Notes: generated from the sequence alone by a model not told the origin. A stretch of 64,000 bases of DNA from Archivesica marissinica (GCA_014843695.1 CM026401.1:28455051-28519050), one strand, 5' to 3'. Positions 29,801 through 41,078 are shown, counted from the first letter of the stretch. Numbers and translations are program-made.

Positions 29801-29987
29801 CTGTATCGTCGCTACCGGTTGCCCATATGAGGACGCCTCCTGAAGATATTAGTCATTTTAGATTTATGGAGGATAGTGCAATGATACAGACCGATACCCA
29901 TTCCAGAGTCTCCTCTGATTCTTTTACGTGCACAGTGTAAAGCACCGACACGAGACCTCGGTTTAAAGTCCCATCTGAAAGACTGTT
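29801..29987 (-). mobile_element. SINE family A copy (minus orientation)
   Basis: This copy carries the family A body in reverse: the tail region with CGTCGCTACCGGTTGCCCAT, the central segment GCAATGATACAGAC...CCATTCCAGAGTCTCCTCTG, and the start CGAGACCTCGGTTTAAAGTC. The same block recurs at least seven more times in this window in both orientations, which identifies it as a dispersed element. No tRNA-like head is evident in this copy, so it is 5'-truncated. Confidence 0.8.
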
Positions 29988-30048
29988 CAAATAACCAACG
30001 TGTGGACACTATTTATACTAAGAATTGGCATGGTTTACTGATTTCTAG

Positions 30049-30124
30049 GCTCGCCAACATGATTCGCCGGAGGCGAGGGTAAATAAGCTCGCCAACATGA
30101 TTCGCCGGAGGCGAGGGTAAATAA
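30049..30124 (+). repeat. 38-bp tandem duplication with internal hairpin
   Basis: Two perfect 38-bp copies starting GCTCGCCAACATGATTCGCC. Each contains CTCGCC and its reverse complement GGCGAG, allowing a short hairpin. Confidence 0.85.
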
Positions 30125-30125
30125 G

Positions 30126-30660
30126 CTCAAACATCATCATCGGTTTACTGTTAAACACTTCTAAGATCTAACTCCTAGTTTCTAAGATTTAACATCTAAG
30201 ACAAAAGTACTAAGTTCTAATTATAAGTGTAACTTCTATCTCAAAACGGCCCCCAATAGGCTTCCGTGCGATGCAGAATCTACATAGAATACATATACAG
30301 TCAGAGGAGTTTCCAGGGAAATATTCTTAGTATAAGTAACTCTTAGTAACTCCAGCCCCAGCGAACAGCAGAGATGACCGTGTCACAATAGTTGATCCAT
30401 TCTAAGAGGTCCGGGGGCATGCTCCCCCTGACATTTTGAAAATCTGAATACCAAATGATGTTATTCCCTGGTACATTTGGTGTAGAAATGATGTTTGGTG
30501 CTGGTGTAACGAATGTGTAGGAAATTAACGAGATGAAAAATCATAACTCTGGAAATTAATGGGGTGCTGGAGTCATCTGAGCACCCTCTTGATGCGCCTC
30601 TGAAAGTAAGCAAAAATGGACCGAGCGTCAAGTTCTCACAACATTATTTAATACTCTTCG
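30126..30660. other. non-repetitive DNA, no feature recognised
   Basis: AT-rich DNA with no open frame of note. Only a small GGGGG/CCCCC inverted motif near 30,410 stands out. Confidence 0.5.
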
Positions 30661-30670
30661 CAAATAATAT

Positions 30671-30880
30671 TTAGAACACACATACCAGTGTTAAACACGT
30701 TCATTTAGAACACACATACCAGTGTTAAACAAATGCAATTAGAACACACATAACAGCTATAAACAAGTTCATTTAGAACACACATAACAGTGCTAAACAA
30801 GTTCGTTCAGAACACACATAACAGTGTTAAGCAAGTTCATTTAGAACACGCATAACAGCTATAAACAAGTTCATTTAGAG
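30671..30880 (+). repeat. 34-bp minisatellite, about 6 copies
   Basis: Copies of a 34-bp unit containing TTTAGAACACACATA and then CAGTGTTAAACAAG or CAGCTATAAACAAG. Starts at 30,671, 30,705 and 30,739 give the 34-bp spacing. Confidence 0.85.
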
Positions 30881-31372
30881 GGCAAAAATAATGGTGAATG
30901 TTTGCAATGAGTGCTATTGACGTTAAAATTTACATTACGTTTGAAGAGAAAGTGATGTATATTTGTCATGACACATTGTAAAGATGCTATGATAATAATC
31001 TTGTACAATTATCTATTAGCTTTGTATGTGATAATGAGTTAAAGGAAACGATATAGACACTGATAGAGGGAGACGGTTGAAGAGAGGACAGCTTGATATT
31101 GAAATGGCACACTCAAAATACTTATATTTCCCTAAATGACATTTTGCAAATATTCGCTGAAACTATTGGTTGTTGCATCTAGATTGTTCACAAACATGGC
31201 ACGAGAATCATCGAGTAGTGCTTCATATGTGCATACGTTTTTTATTGAGGAGTATTTTGAAAATATGTTTTGATTTGATTTGAATTTTATTTTATTCGAT
31301 ATGACAAGTCCTTGTTTGAATCAAATATGGTCCTTAAAGCAATGAACACAATGGCTTAATTGTCCATCGATC

Positions 31373-31590
31373 CGTGGCCTACGGGTAATGACGCTGGCTT
31401 CAAATCACTAGTCCCTAATAGCCGTAGGTTCGAATCTCAAAGGGGATGTTATTTCAAGTGAGGAAGCTATCCAGATGGCTTGAGGTTGATCGGTGGTTCT
31501 ACCCAGTTGCCTGTCCGTGTCTGAAATATTGCTCGGAAGGGCACCCGTGGTCTTCATCCACCAAAAATAGCCGGACTTAACCACTAGGCG
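31373..31590 (+). mobile_element. SINE family B copy (plus orientation)
   Basis: Begins with a tRNA-like head (TCCGTGGCCTACGGGTAATG, B-box-like GGTTCGAATCTC). It continues with the family core GTGAGGAAGCTATCCAG, CGGTGGTTCTACCCAG, CGTGTCTGAAATATTGCTCG and TCTTCATCCACCA. The same core recurs at 40.7, 50.7, 57.6 and 60.8 kb. The shared core after a serine/leucine-type tRNA head resembles SINEs I associate with bivalves, but that naming is from memory and untested. Confidence 0.8.
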
Positions 31591-31959
31591 ATAGAATCTC
31601 TAGAAATTTACCTGTGCACATTTTCTTTTTGGTGCCAGGATATTTTGATGTAAAAAGTTTTATAAAACCAATGTAATATTGTTTAATATTTTCTATGTAT
31701 GTAAATATACATTAATTCATATATACAAATATATATAAAAATGCCAGGCAGATTAAATTAATTAAATAAACAAAACTACACGTGTGTATTTATTTAAATT
31801 GTGTAGCTGCATTTTATAAATGAATGAGAAGCATTGATTAACATTGAATATACTTGATTTAATAATGAACACTCATTGTAAAATAATGAAATAGTTAGCG
31901 TAATATAATCATTATCTCATTGTATGTGTAATACATTAGACAATACAATTTATACACCG

Positions 31960-32200
31960 TCTGACCTTAATAAAATTAAAAGTCTTTCAGATACGACTTT
32001 AAACCGAGGTCTCGTGTCGGTGCTTTACACCGTGTACGTAGAAGAACCAGAGGAGAATCTGGAATTGATCACTGTCTGTATCATGCACTATCCTCCAAAA
32101 TCTAAAATAACTAATATCTTCAGGAGGCGTCGCCGGGCAACCGGTAGCGTAATAACAAATCAGGCGTCGCTCATATGGGCAACCGGTAGCGTAATAACAA
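31960..32200 (+). mobile_element. SINE family A copy with internal tail duplication
   Basis: The family A body runs from CTTTCAGATACGACTTTAAA to the CAACCGGTAGCG tail. The last part (GGCGTCGC, TATGGGCAACCGGTAGCGTA, ATAACAAAT) is present twice in tandem, so the tail was duplicated locally. An open frame through it (31,924-32,241) is incidental. Confidence 0.8.
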
Positions 32201-32595
32201 ATATATCATATTATAAACAAAAACAAACCAGGTCACTGTAGATCTCATCAAAATTAAAAAATATACAATGAACTGATGATATGATACAGTAAAGATGAAA
32301 CTAAGGAAATTATCAATAAGTTATTATCCGGAGAAGCGTACAGATAGACAGATACACACCTACAACCAATATCATTGAATACATACATATACAAAACTAA
32401 GCTGACTATATTGTGTATGCTATTTGACTATATAGTGTGTAACACACTTTTCCATCATTTCGTTAAACTGTATCCATACGTTCATTGTACATAGCACACT
32501 GTCCATTATGTGAGATAATGGACGTTGTGTCTCCATCTTATCTCCATACTGGACAGTTCCGTGCGTTTCTCTTACTTATTGTATTTCTCTTGTGG

Positions 32596-32815
32596 AGGTC
32601 ATGAGAGAGCGTTCGCTTCGGTGTGAAAGGTCCGGAGTTCGAGCCGAGCTGTAGCAGTTACGAGTGTGCCCTCAAGCAAGGCATTTAAATTCCACATGCC
32701 TCTTCTCTCTCCCTCATTGCGATGTAGTTCAATGAGGAATAATTAATCTAAGGTTGTAAACACGTTTAGCAATCGATCTAAAATACATGTGTATAAACTA
32801 AACTCTTACTAATAA
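32596..32815 (+). mobile_element. SINE family C copy (plus orientation)
   Basis: tRNA-like head (GTCATGAGAGAGCGTTCGCT, then GGTCCGGAGTTCGAGCC as the B-box region), then the family C body AGCAAGGCATTTAAATTCCA, GATTAATCTAAGGTTGTAA-type sequence and the AAATACATGTGTATAAACTA tail. Matching copies lie at 38,614-38,841 (reverse) and 51,855-52,080. Confidence 0.78.
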
Positions 32816-33379
32816 CATGCTCTCCGTTTTATTTATTAGATACATATTCATCCTAAAGCTAATGGTGAGTTCTGTGGCACATATTGCATAGCTTCGTCTT
32901 AATTGTGTTAACACAATACGCAGCTTGAAGTACATGTCTTGGTTTCATTGTCTTTTATATTACATGTACGAAATACTTCATGAACAGCACTTGATTGAAA
33001 ATAACGACACTAATGTGAAAATAGCCAGATATACGGAATGTCCGAATACACTGTCACTCCCGCATGTTCTAGTATACTCGTCGGAGAAACAAATTTCGGA
33101 TGTTGTGGGATCAATCGGGACATTGAGTGTTCTTCCGTATTGTCCTGAAATAATAAATCAATGCAATCGTCTTTCTTGTAAACCTAATTAAATCTAAGAA
33201 CTTTTACACTGGTATTATGTACGAACATATTTCTCCAGTCCATACGTGGTTAGGTGGGCATCCCCAAACCACCACAGTGAAATATTGACTAGAACCTTAG
33301 TCTGATCAATTTAGTAGATGGCATTCATGCATTAATGCCTGCTTATGATTGTAATACTTATGACATGAACACTACTAAC

Positions 33380-33540
33380 GGAGGGCGAGTGCGTTTGCAC
33401 CCCACATAAACGGTTGTGACGGTTGTGTTCCTGGGCTAGACGCTCACTCTATCTCATGGTGATGGATTGAGATCGATTAATCTAAAGTGGAAAGAAGTGT
33501 TTTTCTCTTTTCTCAGTCCAGCTAAAATAAATGTGTATAT
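33380..33540 (+). mobile_element. degenerate SINE family C-like fragment
   Basis: Shares with family C the order GGCGAGTGCGTTTGC, GATGGATTGAG, ATTAATCTAA and the tail AAAATAAATGTGTATATA, but the B-box and the AGGCATTTAA segment are poorly preserved. Probably an old or divergent copy. Confidence 0.45.
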
Positions 33541-33559
33541 ATTGCATTGCTCCAGTTAT

Positions 33560-33757
33560 GTGTAGAGTTCTCTCGTCTCTGGCGTGGCTATGACCCAGTA
33601 TTCTCAATGCTATGGAGAGAAATAGCTATGGACTGCTACACGTAACTGCAGTTGGGGTTTGGAGAGAAATAGCTATGGACTACTACACGTAGCTGCAGTT
33701 GGGGTTTGGAGAGAAATAGCTATGGACTGCTACACGTAATTGCAGTTGGGGTTTGGA
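33560..33757 (-). repeat. exon-like segment plus 47-bp minisatellite
   Basis: On the minus strand, 33,570-33,613 reads TTGAGAATACTGGGTCATAG, encoding LRILGHSHARDER. This parallels LRVLGYSRAGDGG in the contactin exon at 34,917-35,094. It abuts three 47-bp copies (starts at 33,614, 33,661 and 33,708 on the plus strand) containing GGAGAGAAATAGCTATGGAC. No splice-competent exon is apparent, so this looks like a decayed exon-derived copy. Confidence 0.6.
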
Positions 33758-33789
33758 GAGAAATAACTATGGACTGATTCGCATACTTG

Positions 33790-34890
33790 TAATATACTGT
33801 CTTGTGTACGACTATTACCCAGTACTCGCTTTGCTATTGAGAGAAGTTGATTGGTACATGGTGTGCCTGTCTTGTGTACGACTATTACCCAGTACTCGCT
33901 TTGCTATTGAGAGAAATAGACTGGTACCTGGTGTGCCTGTCTTGTGTACGACTATAACCCAGTACTCGTATTGCTATTGAGAGAAGTAGACTGGTACATG
34001 GTGTCCCTGTCTTGTGTACGACTATAATCCAGTACTCGTATTGCTATTGAGAGAAATAGACTGGTACGTGGTGTCCCTGTCTTGTGTACGACTATAACCC
34101 AGTACTCGTATTGCTATTGAGAGAAATAGACTGGTACCAGGTGTCCCTGTCTTGTGTACGACTATATCCCAGTACTCGTATTGCTATTGAGAGAAATAGA
34201 CTGGTACCTGGTGTGCCTGTCTTGTGTACGACTATAACCCAGTACTCGTATTGCTATTGAGAGAAATAGACTGGTACCTGGTGTGCCTGTCTTGTGTACG
34301 ACTATAACCCAGTACTCGTATTGCTATTGAGAGAAATAGACTGGTACCTGGGGTCCCTGTCTTGTGTACGACTATAACCCAGTACTCGTATTGCTATTGA
34401 GAGAAATAGACTGGTACCTGGTGTCCCTGTATTGTGTACGACTATAACCCAGTACTCGTATTGCTATTGAGAGAAATAGACTGGTACCTGGTGTCCCTGT
34501 CTTGTGTACGACTATAACCCAGTACTCGTATTGCTATTGAGAGAAATAGACTGGTACCTGGGGTCCCTGTCTTGTGTACGGCTATAACCCAGTACTCGTA
34601 TTGCTATTGAGAGAAATAGACTGGTACCTGGGGTCCCTGTCTTGTGTACGACTATTACCCAGTACTCGTATTGCTATTGAGAGAAATAGACTGGTACGTG
34701 GTGTCCCTGTCTTGTGTACGACTATAACCCAGTACTCGTATTGCTATTGAGAGAAGTAGCCTGGTACCTGGTGTCCCTGTCTTGTGTACAACTATAACCC
34801 AATACTCGTATTGCTATTGAGAGAAATAGACTGGTACCTGGTGTGCCTGTCTTGTGTACGACTATAACCCAGTACTCGTATTGCTATGGC
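33790..34890 (-). repeat. 70-bp minisatellite resembling part of the adjacent contactin exon
   Basis: Sixteen copies with exact 70-bp spacing; CTTGTGTACG occurs every 70 bp from 33,801 to 34,851. On the gene strand each unit contains CGAGTACTGGGTTATAGTCG, which translates as RVLGYSR. The exon just upstream in the gene (34,917-35,094) has GAGTATTGGGGTACAGTCG, also RVLGYSR, about 16 of 19 bases the same. The array ends 27 bp from that exon's splice donor. The unit therefore probably began as a duplication of exon and donor-flank DNA. A plus-strand open frame through the first copies is incidental. Confidence 0.9.
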
Positions 34891-34916
34891 ACAATACTTT
34901 CAGAACCAACACTCAC

Positions 34917-35094
34917 CTACTAAAGCGAAATACACCGCTTCACTTAGTCCTCCGTCTCCAGCGCGACTGTACCCCAATACTCTCAATATGTAGACTGTGT
35001 TCTGTTGCAAACCTTCGATAACAGCTTGGTTCACTTTGGACACTTTGATGTCTTTAGCTGTCCTTACGTCTTCTTGCAGCTTCCATACTCGTAT
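34917..35094 (-). CDS. Cont: contactin exon: second half of FN3-4
   Basis: Contactins are extracellular, usually GPI-linked adhesion proteins of neurons, glia and septate junctions. This exon encodes the C-terminal half of the fourth fibronectin type III domain: IRVWKLQED at the start, then LRVLGYSRAGDGGLSE, where the Y-x-L-R-V-x-x-Y-S run and following glycines are the F/G-strand signature of FN3. The acceptor is TCTCTGCAG before ATACGAG and the donor is GTAG before GTGAGT. It is 178 bp, entering in phase 0 and leaving in phase 1, and joins the exon at 38,420-38,535 to give a seamless EGYI-IRVW strand. The 70-bp array just downstream carries copies of part of it. Confidence 0.88.
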
Positions 35095-35382
35095 CTGCAG
35101 AGATACGACTGCAGATACGAGTTAACATATAACGGAGCATCAAAGTATTCAATTCAATTCAACACTTTATTTATTCTGCAAGTTCTTGCAAACAAATAGC
35201 ATTATCACTATAGCTATTGACCGACATACAATAAATAAATAATGATTAAATTAATAGACGAAGACATCATAATCAATAAAATAATATCAACATTCATTAG
35301 ACAACATGGTCCAATGAAAAAGCCACATTTCTCGCTTCTAAATCGTATAGACGTGACATACTTATGTACGTTGTCTAAGTCA

Positions 35383-35478
35383 GATAGATCAACTCATTGT
35401 GTTAACGAAATATATACACAGGGACGCGAAGCGAGGTGTATATTTCGTTAGGACGGGCGAATGAGTTGGTCTATCCTA
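35383..35478. repeat. inverted repeat (fold-back hairpin)
   Basis: AACGAAATATATACAC and, 15 bp later, GTGTATATTTCGTT form a near-perfect stem around a loop containing GGGACGCGAAGCGA. The outer flanks GATAGATCAACTCATT and AATGAGTTGGTCTATC extend the symmetry with an unpaired bulge. It may be a small fold-back or MITE remnant. Confidence 0.75.
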
Positions 35479-35735
35479 TATGAATATGTCATTAAATGTA
35501 TTACTGTTTTAAGATACATTGACCACAACATTTGTACATATTAAGATTTAAGATAGAACATGGAGTATGATGGCGACACTGTGGAGAGCAGGCTGTATAT
35601 GAAAAGTCCACACAGGCATACCTGTTGCCTTTATTAATATTTTACATTACAGCCATTCTGTGTAATTTATATTTGTTTTTATCTAATGAAATGAAGCAGG
35701 TATGCGCAACCATACTAATTCCGCTTTTATGCTCT

Positions 35736-36343
35736 ACTAGACAAGTCCATATATCATCATATCCCATTACATATTATATATAGTTTCTCTACTAGACAAG
35801 TCCATATATCATCATATCCCATTACATATTATATATAGTTTCTCTACTAGACAAGTCCACATATCATCATATCCCATTACATATTATATATAGTTTCTCT
35901 ACTAGAACATTCCATATATCATCATATCCCATTACATATTATATATAGTTTCTCTACTAGACAAGTCCATATATCATTATATCCCATTACATATTGTATA
36001 TAGTTTCTCTACTAGACAAGTCCACATATCATCATATCCCATTACATATTATATATAGTTTCTCTACTAGAACATTCCATATATCATCATATCCCATTAC
36101 ATATTATATATAGTTTCTCTACTAGACAAGTCCATATATCATCATATCCCATTACATATTATATATAGTTTCTCTACTAGAACATTCCATATATCATCAT
36201 ATCCCATTACATATTATATATAGTTTCTCTACTAGAACATTCCATATATCATCATATCCCATTACATATTATATATAGTTTCTCTACTAGACAATTCCAT
36301 ATATCATCATATCCCATTACATATTATATATAGTTTCTCTACT
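35736..36343 (+). repeat. 55-bp minisatellite, 11 copies
   Basis: Tandem 55-bp units beginning ACTAGACAAGTCCATATATC (or ACTAGAACATTCC...) and continuing ATCATATCCCATTACATATT and ATATATAGTTTCTCT. Two alternating subtypes, ACAAG and AACATT, suggest multi-unit duplication steps. It lies in the intron between the two FN3-4 exons. Confidence 0.92.
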
Positions 36344-36482
36344 CTTCAGCTTTAACATTACTATATAATTCCAATGTGTATTTCTCACTTATAGTCCTAT
36401 CTTTTGATTGCATTTGATTTGTATATATATGTTGAGGGCCTCATGGTTGATTAACTTGTTTAATGAGTTCTCCTAATTCTCG

Positions 36483-37672
<1,190 letters not shown>

Positions 37673-37802
37673 ACAATAGCCTGTGAACTGAATTACTCGT
37701 ACTATTCATGATTCATGAGTTATTTCCCCGGGAAGTACATCAAAAGCCCCCTCCATAAATATATGTCTAATTAAACTTACATGTTCCCCAATACGCTTTA
37801 TA

Positions 37803-37990
37803 GACGGGTCAGTGGTTAACATGTTGGACTGTGGATCCAGGGATCTCCGGTTCGATCCCACTTCTGACACTAATAATAGTTCTTTTCTTTCTTTCAGATG
37901 GGACTATAAACCGAGGTCTCACGAATCGGTGCTATTCACCGGACATGCAAAGGAACCAGGGATGTTTATAGAATTCGGAGCGTCATCTGC
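37803..37990 (+). mobile_element. SINE family A copy with tRNA-like head
   Basis: The head reads GGGTCAGTGGTTAACATGTT (A-box-like), GGACTGTGGATCCAG (anticodon-arm-like, loop CTGTGGA) and GGTTCGATCCC (B-box). Then comes a pyrimidine stretch and the family A body from CAGATGGGACTATAAACCGA. The body breaks off after about 100 bp near GAACCAGGGATG, so this copy is 3'-truncated. Confidence 0.75.
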
Positions 37991-38171
37991 ATTGTGTACT
38001 TTATGGGGATCGAACCATTGGCCCGAAGTTATATAACTTGTCTCTAATCTCAAGCTCAGTCTCAAGCTTCTGATTGGTTGAGCTCAGAGTAAATCTAAGA
38101 ATTAACCAATCAAATCATTGGAGCATGAATATGTGATTTGAGAACAGTTTTTTAACCTCCGACCCAGGTTG

Positions 38172-38355
38172 CTTTCAGATGGGACTTCAAACAGATGTCT
38201 CGTGTCGGTGCTTTACACCATGCACATAAAAGAACCATGGAATGGGTATCTGTCTGTATCATTGCACTATCCTCCAAAAAAGCTAAAATGACTATCTTTT
38301 CAGGAGGCGTCGCTCATATGGGCAACCGGTAGCGACGATAAATAAATGTAAAACA
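38172..38355 (+). mobile_element. SINE family A copy, head missing
   Basis: Contains the whole body from TTTCAGATGGGACTTCAAAC through CTGTCTGTATCATTGCACTA and CAGGAGGCGTCGCTCATATG to the tail CGACGATAAATAAATGTAAA. It starts at the body without a tRNA head and ends 65 bp from the FN3-4 first-half exon. Confidence 0.85.
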
Positions 38356-38419
38356 CACACGCATTGGTGAGAAGCGAGCGTGTTATCCAGTGGGGCAGCC
38401 TAACACTGACTATACTTAC

Positions 38420-38535
38420 GATATATCCTTCCAGGGATTCTTCCTTGGGGTGTACACCCACCCCCCTCCATCTCACTATCACACTGTTCGTATCTCTCTG
38501 ATAAACCTCAATGTGTATAGGGTGATCCCGAAGTG
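38420..38535 (-). CDS. Cont: contactin exon: first half of FN3-4
   Basis: Encodes the N-terminal half of the fourth FN3 domain: LRDHPIHIEVYQRDTNSV, then VRWRG with the conserved B/C-strand tryptophan, then HPKEESLEGYI, where the E-x-x-x-G-Y pattern matches the FN3 C-strand. The acceptor is TGTTTAG and the donor is ATC before GTAAGTATAG. The 116-bp exon starts by completing a codon (C from the previous exon plus CA gives proline) and ends in phase 0, joining the exon at 34,917-35,094. The flanking intron is packed with a SINE, trinucleotide repeats and a 55-bp minisatellite. Confidence 0.88.
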
Positions 38536-38613
38536 CTAAACACAAAACATTATGCATGCATTAAGAACATTTGTGACGAGTGACACGTTTTAATTTCACA
38601 TAAAACATTTGTT

Positions 38614-38841
38614 AGTTTATACAAATTTACGTTAGCTCGACTGCGAAACAAGTTCTTACAACTTATATTAATCTCGAGTCCTCATTCCTAATGGAATCCA
38701 TCGTCACGAGGGAGAGAGAAGAGGCACTGTGGAATTTAAATACCTTGCCTAAGGGTACAATCGTAAGGGCTCCAGCGGGGCTCGAACTCCGGACCGTTAG
38801 CACCTGAAGCGAACGCGCATCCACAGTGCTATCACGACTTC
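38614..38841 (-). mobile_element. SINE family C copy (minus orientation)
   Basis: Reverse-strand copy with head GTCGTGATAGCACTGTGGAT and GGTCCGGAGTTCGAGCC-like B-box, body with AAGGTATTTAAATTCCACAG, and tail AACTTGTTTCGCAGTCGAGC. It closely matches the copy at 51,855-52,080 except for orientation. Confidence 0.82.
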
Positions 38842-38924
38842 CAATAGAACGTAGAGCTAAACAATTTTTTGAGAGACACGTGACAGAGTCTCCATACTAC
38901 ATACACGTATTTATAACCCTTGTT

Positions 38925-40092
38925 AAGCTCATCCAGAACTACAGTCATGTTATTAAGCTTGTTGTTCCAGAACTACAGTCATGTTATTAAGCTTGTTGTT
39001 AAGCTCATCCAGAACTACAGTCATGTTATTAAGCTTGTTGTTAAGCTCATCCAGACCTACAGTCATGTTATTAAGCTTGTTGTTAAGGTCATCCAGAACT
39101 ACAGTCATGTTATTAAGCTTGTTGTTAAGCTCATCCAGACCTACAGTCATGTTATTAAGCTTGTTGTTAAGGTCATCCAGAACTACAGTCATGTTATTAA
39201 GCTTGTTGCTAAGCTCATCCAGGACTAAAGTCATGTTATTAAGCTTGTTGTTAAGCTCATCCAGGACTACAGTCATGTTATTAAGCTTGTTGTTAAGCTC
39301 ATCCAGGACTACAGTCATGTTATTAAGCTTGTTGTTAAGCTCATCCAGAACTACAGTCATGTTATTAAGCTTGTTGTTAAGGTCATCCAGAACTACAGTC
39401 ATGTTATTAAGCTTGTTGTTAAGCTCATCCAGAATTACAGTCATGTTATTAAGCTTGTTGTTAAGCTCGTCCAGAACTACAGTCATGTTATTAAGCGTGT
39501 TGTTAAGCTCATCCAGAACTACAGTCATGTTATTAAGCTTGTTGTTAAGCTCATCCAGAACTACAGTCATGTTATTAAGCCTGTTGTGAAGCTCATCCAG
39601 AACTACATTCATGTTATTAAGCGTGTCGTTACGCTCATCCAGACCTACAGTCATGTTATTAAGCTTGTTGTTAAGCTCATCCAGAATAACAGTCATGTTA
39701 TTAAGCTTGTTGTTCCAGAACTACAGACATGTTATTAAGCTTATTGTTAAGCTCATCCAGAACTACAGTCATGTTATTAAGCTTGTTGTTAAGCTCATCC
39801 AGAACTACAGTCATGTTATTAAGCCTGTTGTGACGCTCATCCAGAACTACAGTCATGTTATTAAGCGTGTCGTTAAGCTCATCCAGACCTACAGTCATGT
39901 TATTAAGCTTGTTGTTAAGGTCATCCAGAACTACAGTCATGTTATTAAGCTTGTTGTTAAGCTCATCCAGAACTACAGTCATGTTATAAAGCATGTTGTT
40001 AAGCTCATCCAGAACTACAGTCATGTTATTAAGCTTGTTGTTAAGCTCATCCAGAACTACAGTCATGTTATTAAGCTTGTTGTTAAGCTCAC
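38925..40092. repeat. 42-bp minisatellite with 14-residue translated period
   Basis: About 27 copies of a 42-bp unit containing AAGCTCATCCAGAACTACAG, then TCATGTTATTAAGCTTGTTG. Since 42 is a multiple of three, both strands stay open for long stretches: the minus strand reads a 14-residue repeat NNKLNNMTVVLDEL over 247 and 121 codons, and the plus strand reads a leucine/serine repeat. Two shortened units (near 38,965 and 39,712, TTGTTCCAGAACTAC) break the pattern. It lies in the intron between FN3-3 and FN3-4. I treat the frames as incidental because they lack flanking exon signals. Confidence 0.93.
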
Positions 40093-40189
40093 TAGATGCT
40101 CGCTTAACATTTTAGTTTTCAAAACCCATTTTGAATCATTGCACGTGCATTATGTGCATCTGAGAGTAAGCTTTAACGTGAAAACATAA

Positions 40190-40705
40190 ATTACATGAGC
40201 TACTAGTGGCCGAGTAATTGCATGAGCTACTAGTGGCCGAGTAATTGCATGAGCTACTAGTGGCCGAGTAATTGCATGAGCTACTAATGGCCGAGTAATT
40301 GCATGAGCTACTAGTGGCCGAGTAATTGCATGAGTTACTAATGGCCGAGTAATTGCATGAGCTACTAGTGGCCGAGTAATTGCATGAGCTACTAGTGGCC
40401 GAGTAATTGCATGAGCTACTAGTGGCCGAGTAATTGCATGAGCTACTAGTGGCCGAGTAATTGCATGAGCTACTAGTGGCCGAGTAATTGCATGAGCTAC
40501 TAGTGGCCGAGTAATTGCATGAGCTACTAGTGGCCGAGTAATTGCATGAGCTACTAGTGGCCGAGTAATTGCATGAGCTACTAGTGGCCGAGTAATTGCA
40601 TGAGCTACTAGTGGCCGAGTAATTGCATGAGCTACTAGTGGCCGAGTAATTGCATGAGCTACTAGTGGCCGAGTAATTGCATGAGCTACTAGTGGCCGAG
40701 TAATT
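40190..40705 (+). repeat. 27-bp minisatellite derived from a SINE A-box region
   Basis: About 19 near-identical 27-bp units, each GAGCTACTAGTGGCCGAGTA followed by ATTGCAT. The last unit runs directly into a family B SINE whose head has the same TGGCCGAGT stretch (A-box of its tRNA-like promoter). The array therefore looks like amplification of that promoter segment. The minus strand translates to a 9-residue period (AITRPLVAH) over 239 codons, which is a consequence of the 27-bp period. Confidence 0.93.
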
Positions 40706-40900
40706 ACGGTAGTTGACGTCAAATCACTTGCTCCCCACCGTAGTGAGATAGCTATCCAGCTGGCTTGCGGAAGGTCAGTGGTTCTACCCGCATGTCGTCC
40801 GTGTCTGAAACACTGCTCGTAAGAGCACGAGAGGTCGTCCACCACCAGTAATAGCTGGTGAGTCACCATACCACCTAAACTGTTTCTGCGACTTTAAACC
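40685..40900 (+). mobile_element. SINE family B copy at the end of the 27-bp array
   Basis: From the last TGGCCGAGTAATTACGGTAG, the sequence continues TTGACGTCAAATCACTTG and the family core AGCTATCCAGCTGGCTTGCG, GTGGTTCTACCCGC, GTGTCTGAAACACTGCTCG, CACCAGTAATAGCTGGTGAG, and an A-rich tail AAAACAAACAAATAAA. The segment between the head and AGCTATCCAGC is shortened compared with the copy at 31.4 kb, and a clear B-box is missing. Confidence 0.82.
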
Positions 40901-41003
40901 ACTCAAAACAAACAAATAAATATAAGATACAGATAGACCGTTTTTGTATGTCGTGCTTTATTCAACTCTATACAGTATCTGTTGTTCATACAATGTTTTT
41001 CTG

Positions 41004-41078
41004 AAATTCGAAATAACTTACAGAAAGTAATAACTTACAGAAATTCGTAGTAGCTTACGGAAATTCGTAATAACTTAC
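41004..41078 (-). repeat. tandem copies of a 5' splice site (4 donors)
   Basis: Downstream of the FN3-3 second-half exon on the gene strand, the donor context CGAATTTGC-GTAAGTTATTA recurs: GTAAGT or GTAAGC hexamers lie at 41,073-41,078 (the presumed real site), 41,053-41,058, 41,033-41,038 and 41,016-41,021. Spacings are 20, 20 and 17 bp. Each is preceded by an exon-like CGAATTTC or CTTTCT. The last copy ends in TTTCGAATTTCAG. Confidence 0.85.

Noticed and set aside
29812..30009. Small proteins with RWDFKPRSR or similar, seen at 29.8, 37.9, 45.2 and 45.6 kb
   Set aside because: All are translations of the family A SINE body.
32925..33191. 88-codon plus-strand open frame
   Set aside because: No domain, no splice context and ordinary composition for AT-rich DNA; I could not support it as a gene.
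40150..40869. A 239-codon protein with a 9-residue repeat (AITRPLVAH)
   Set aside because: Explained by the 27-bp SINE-derived minisatellite; the frame simply continues into the SINE and flanking DNA.
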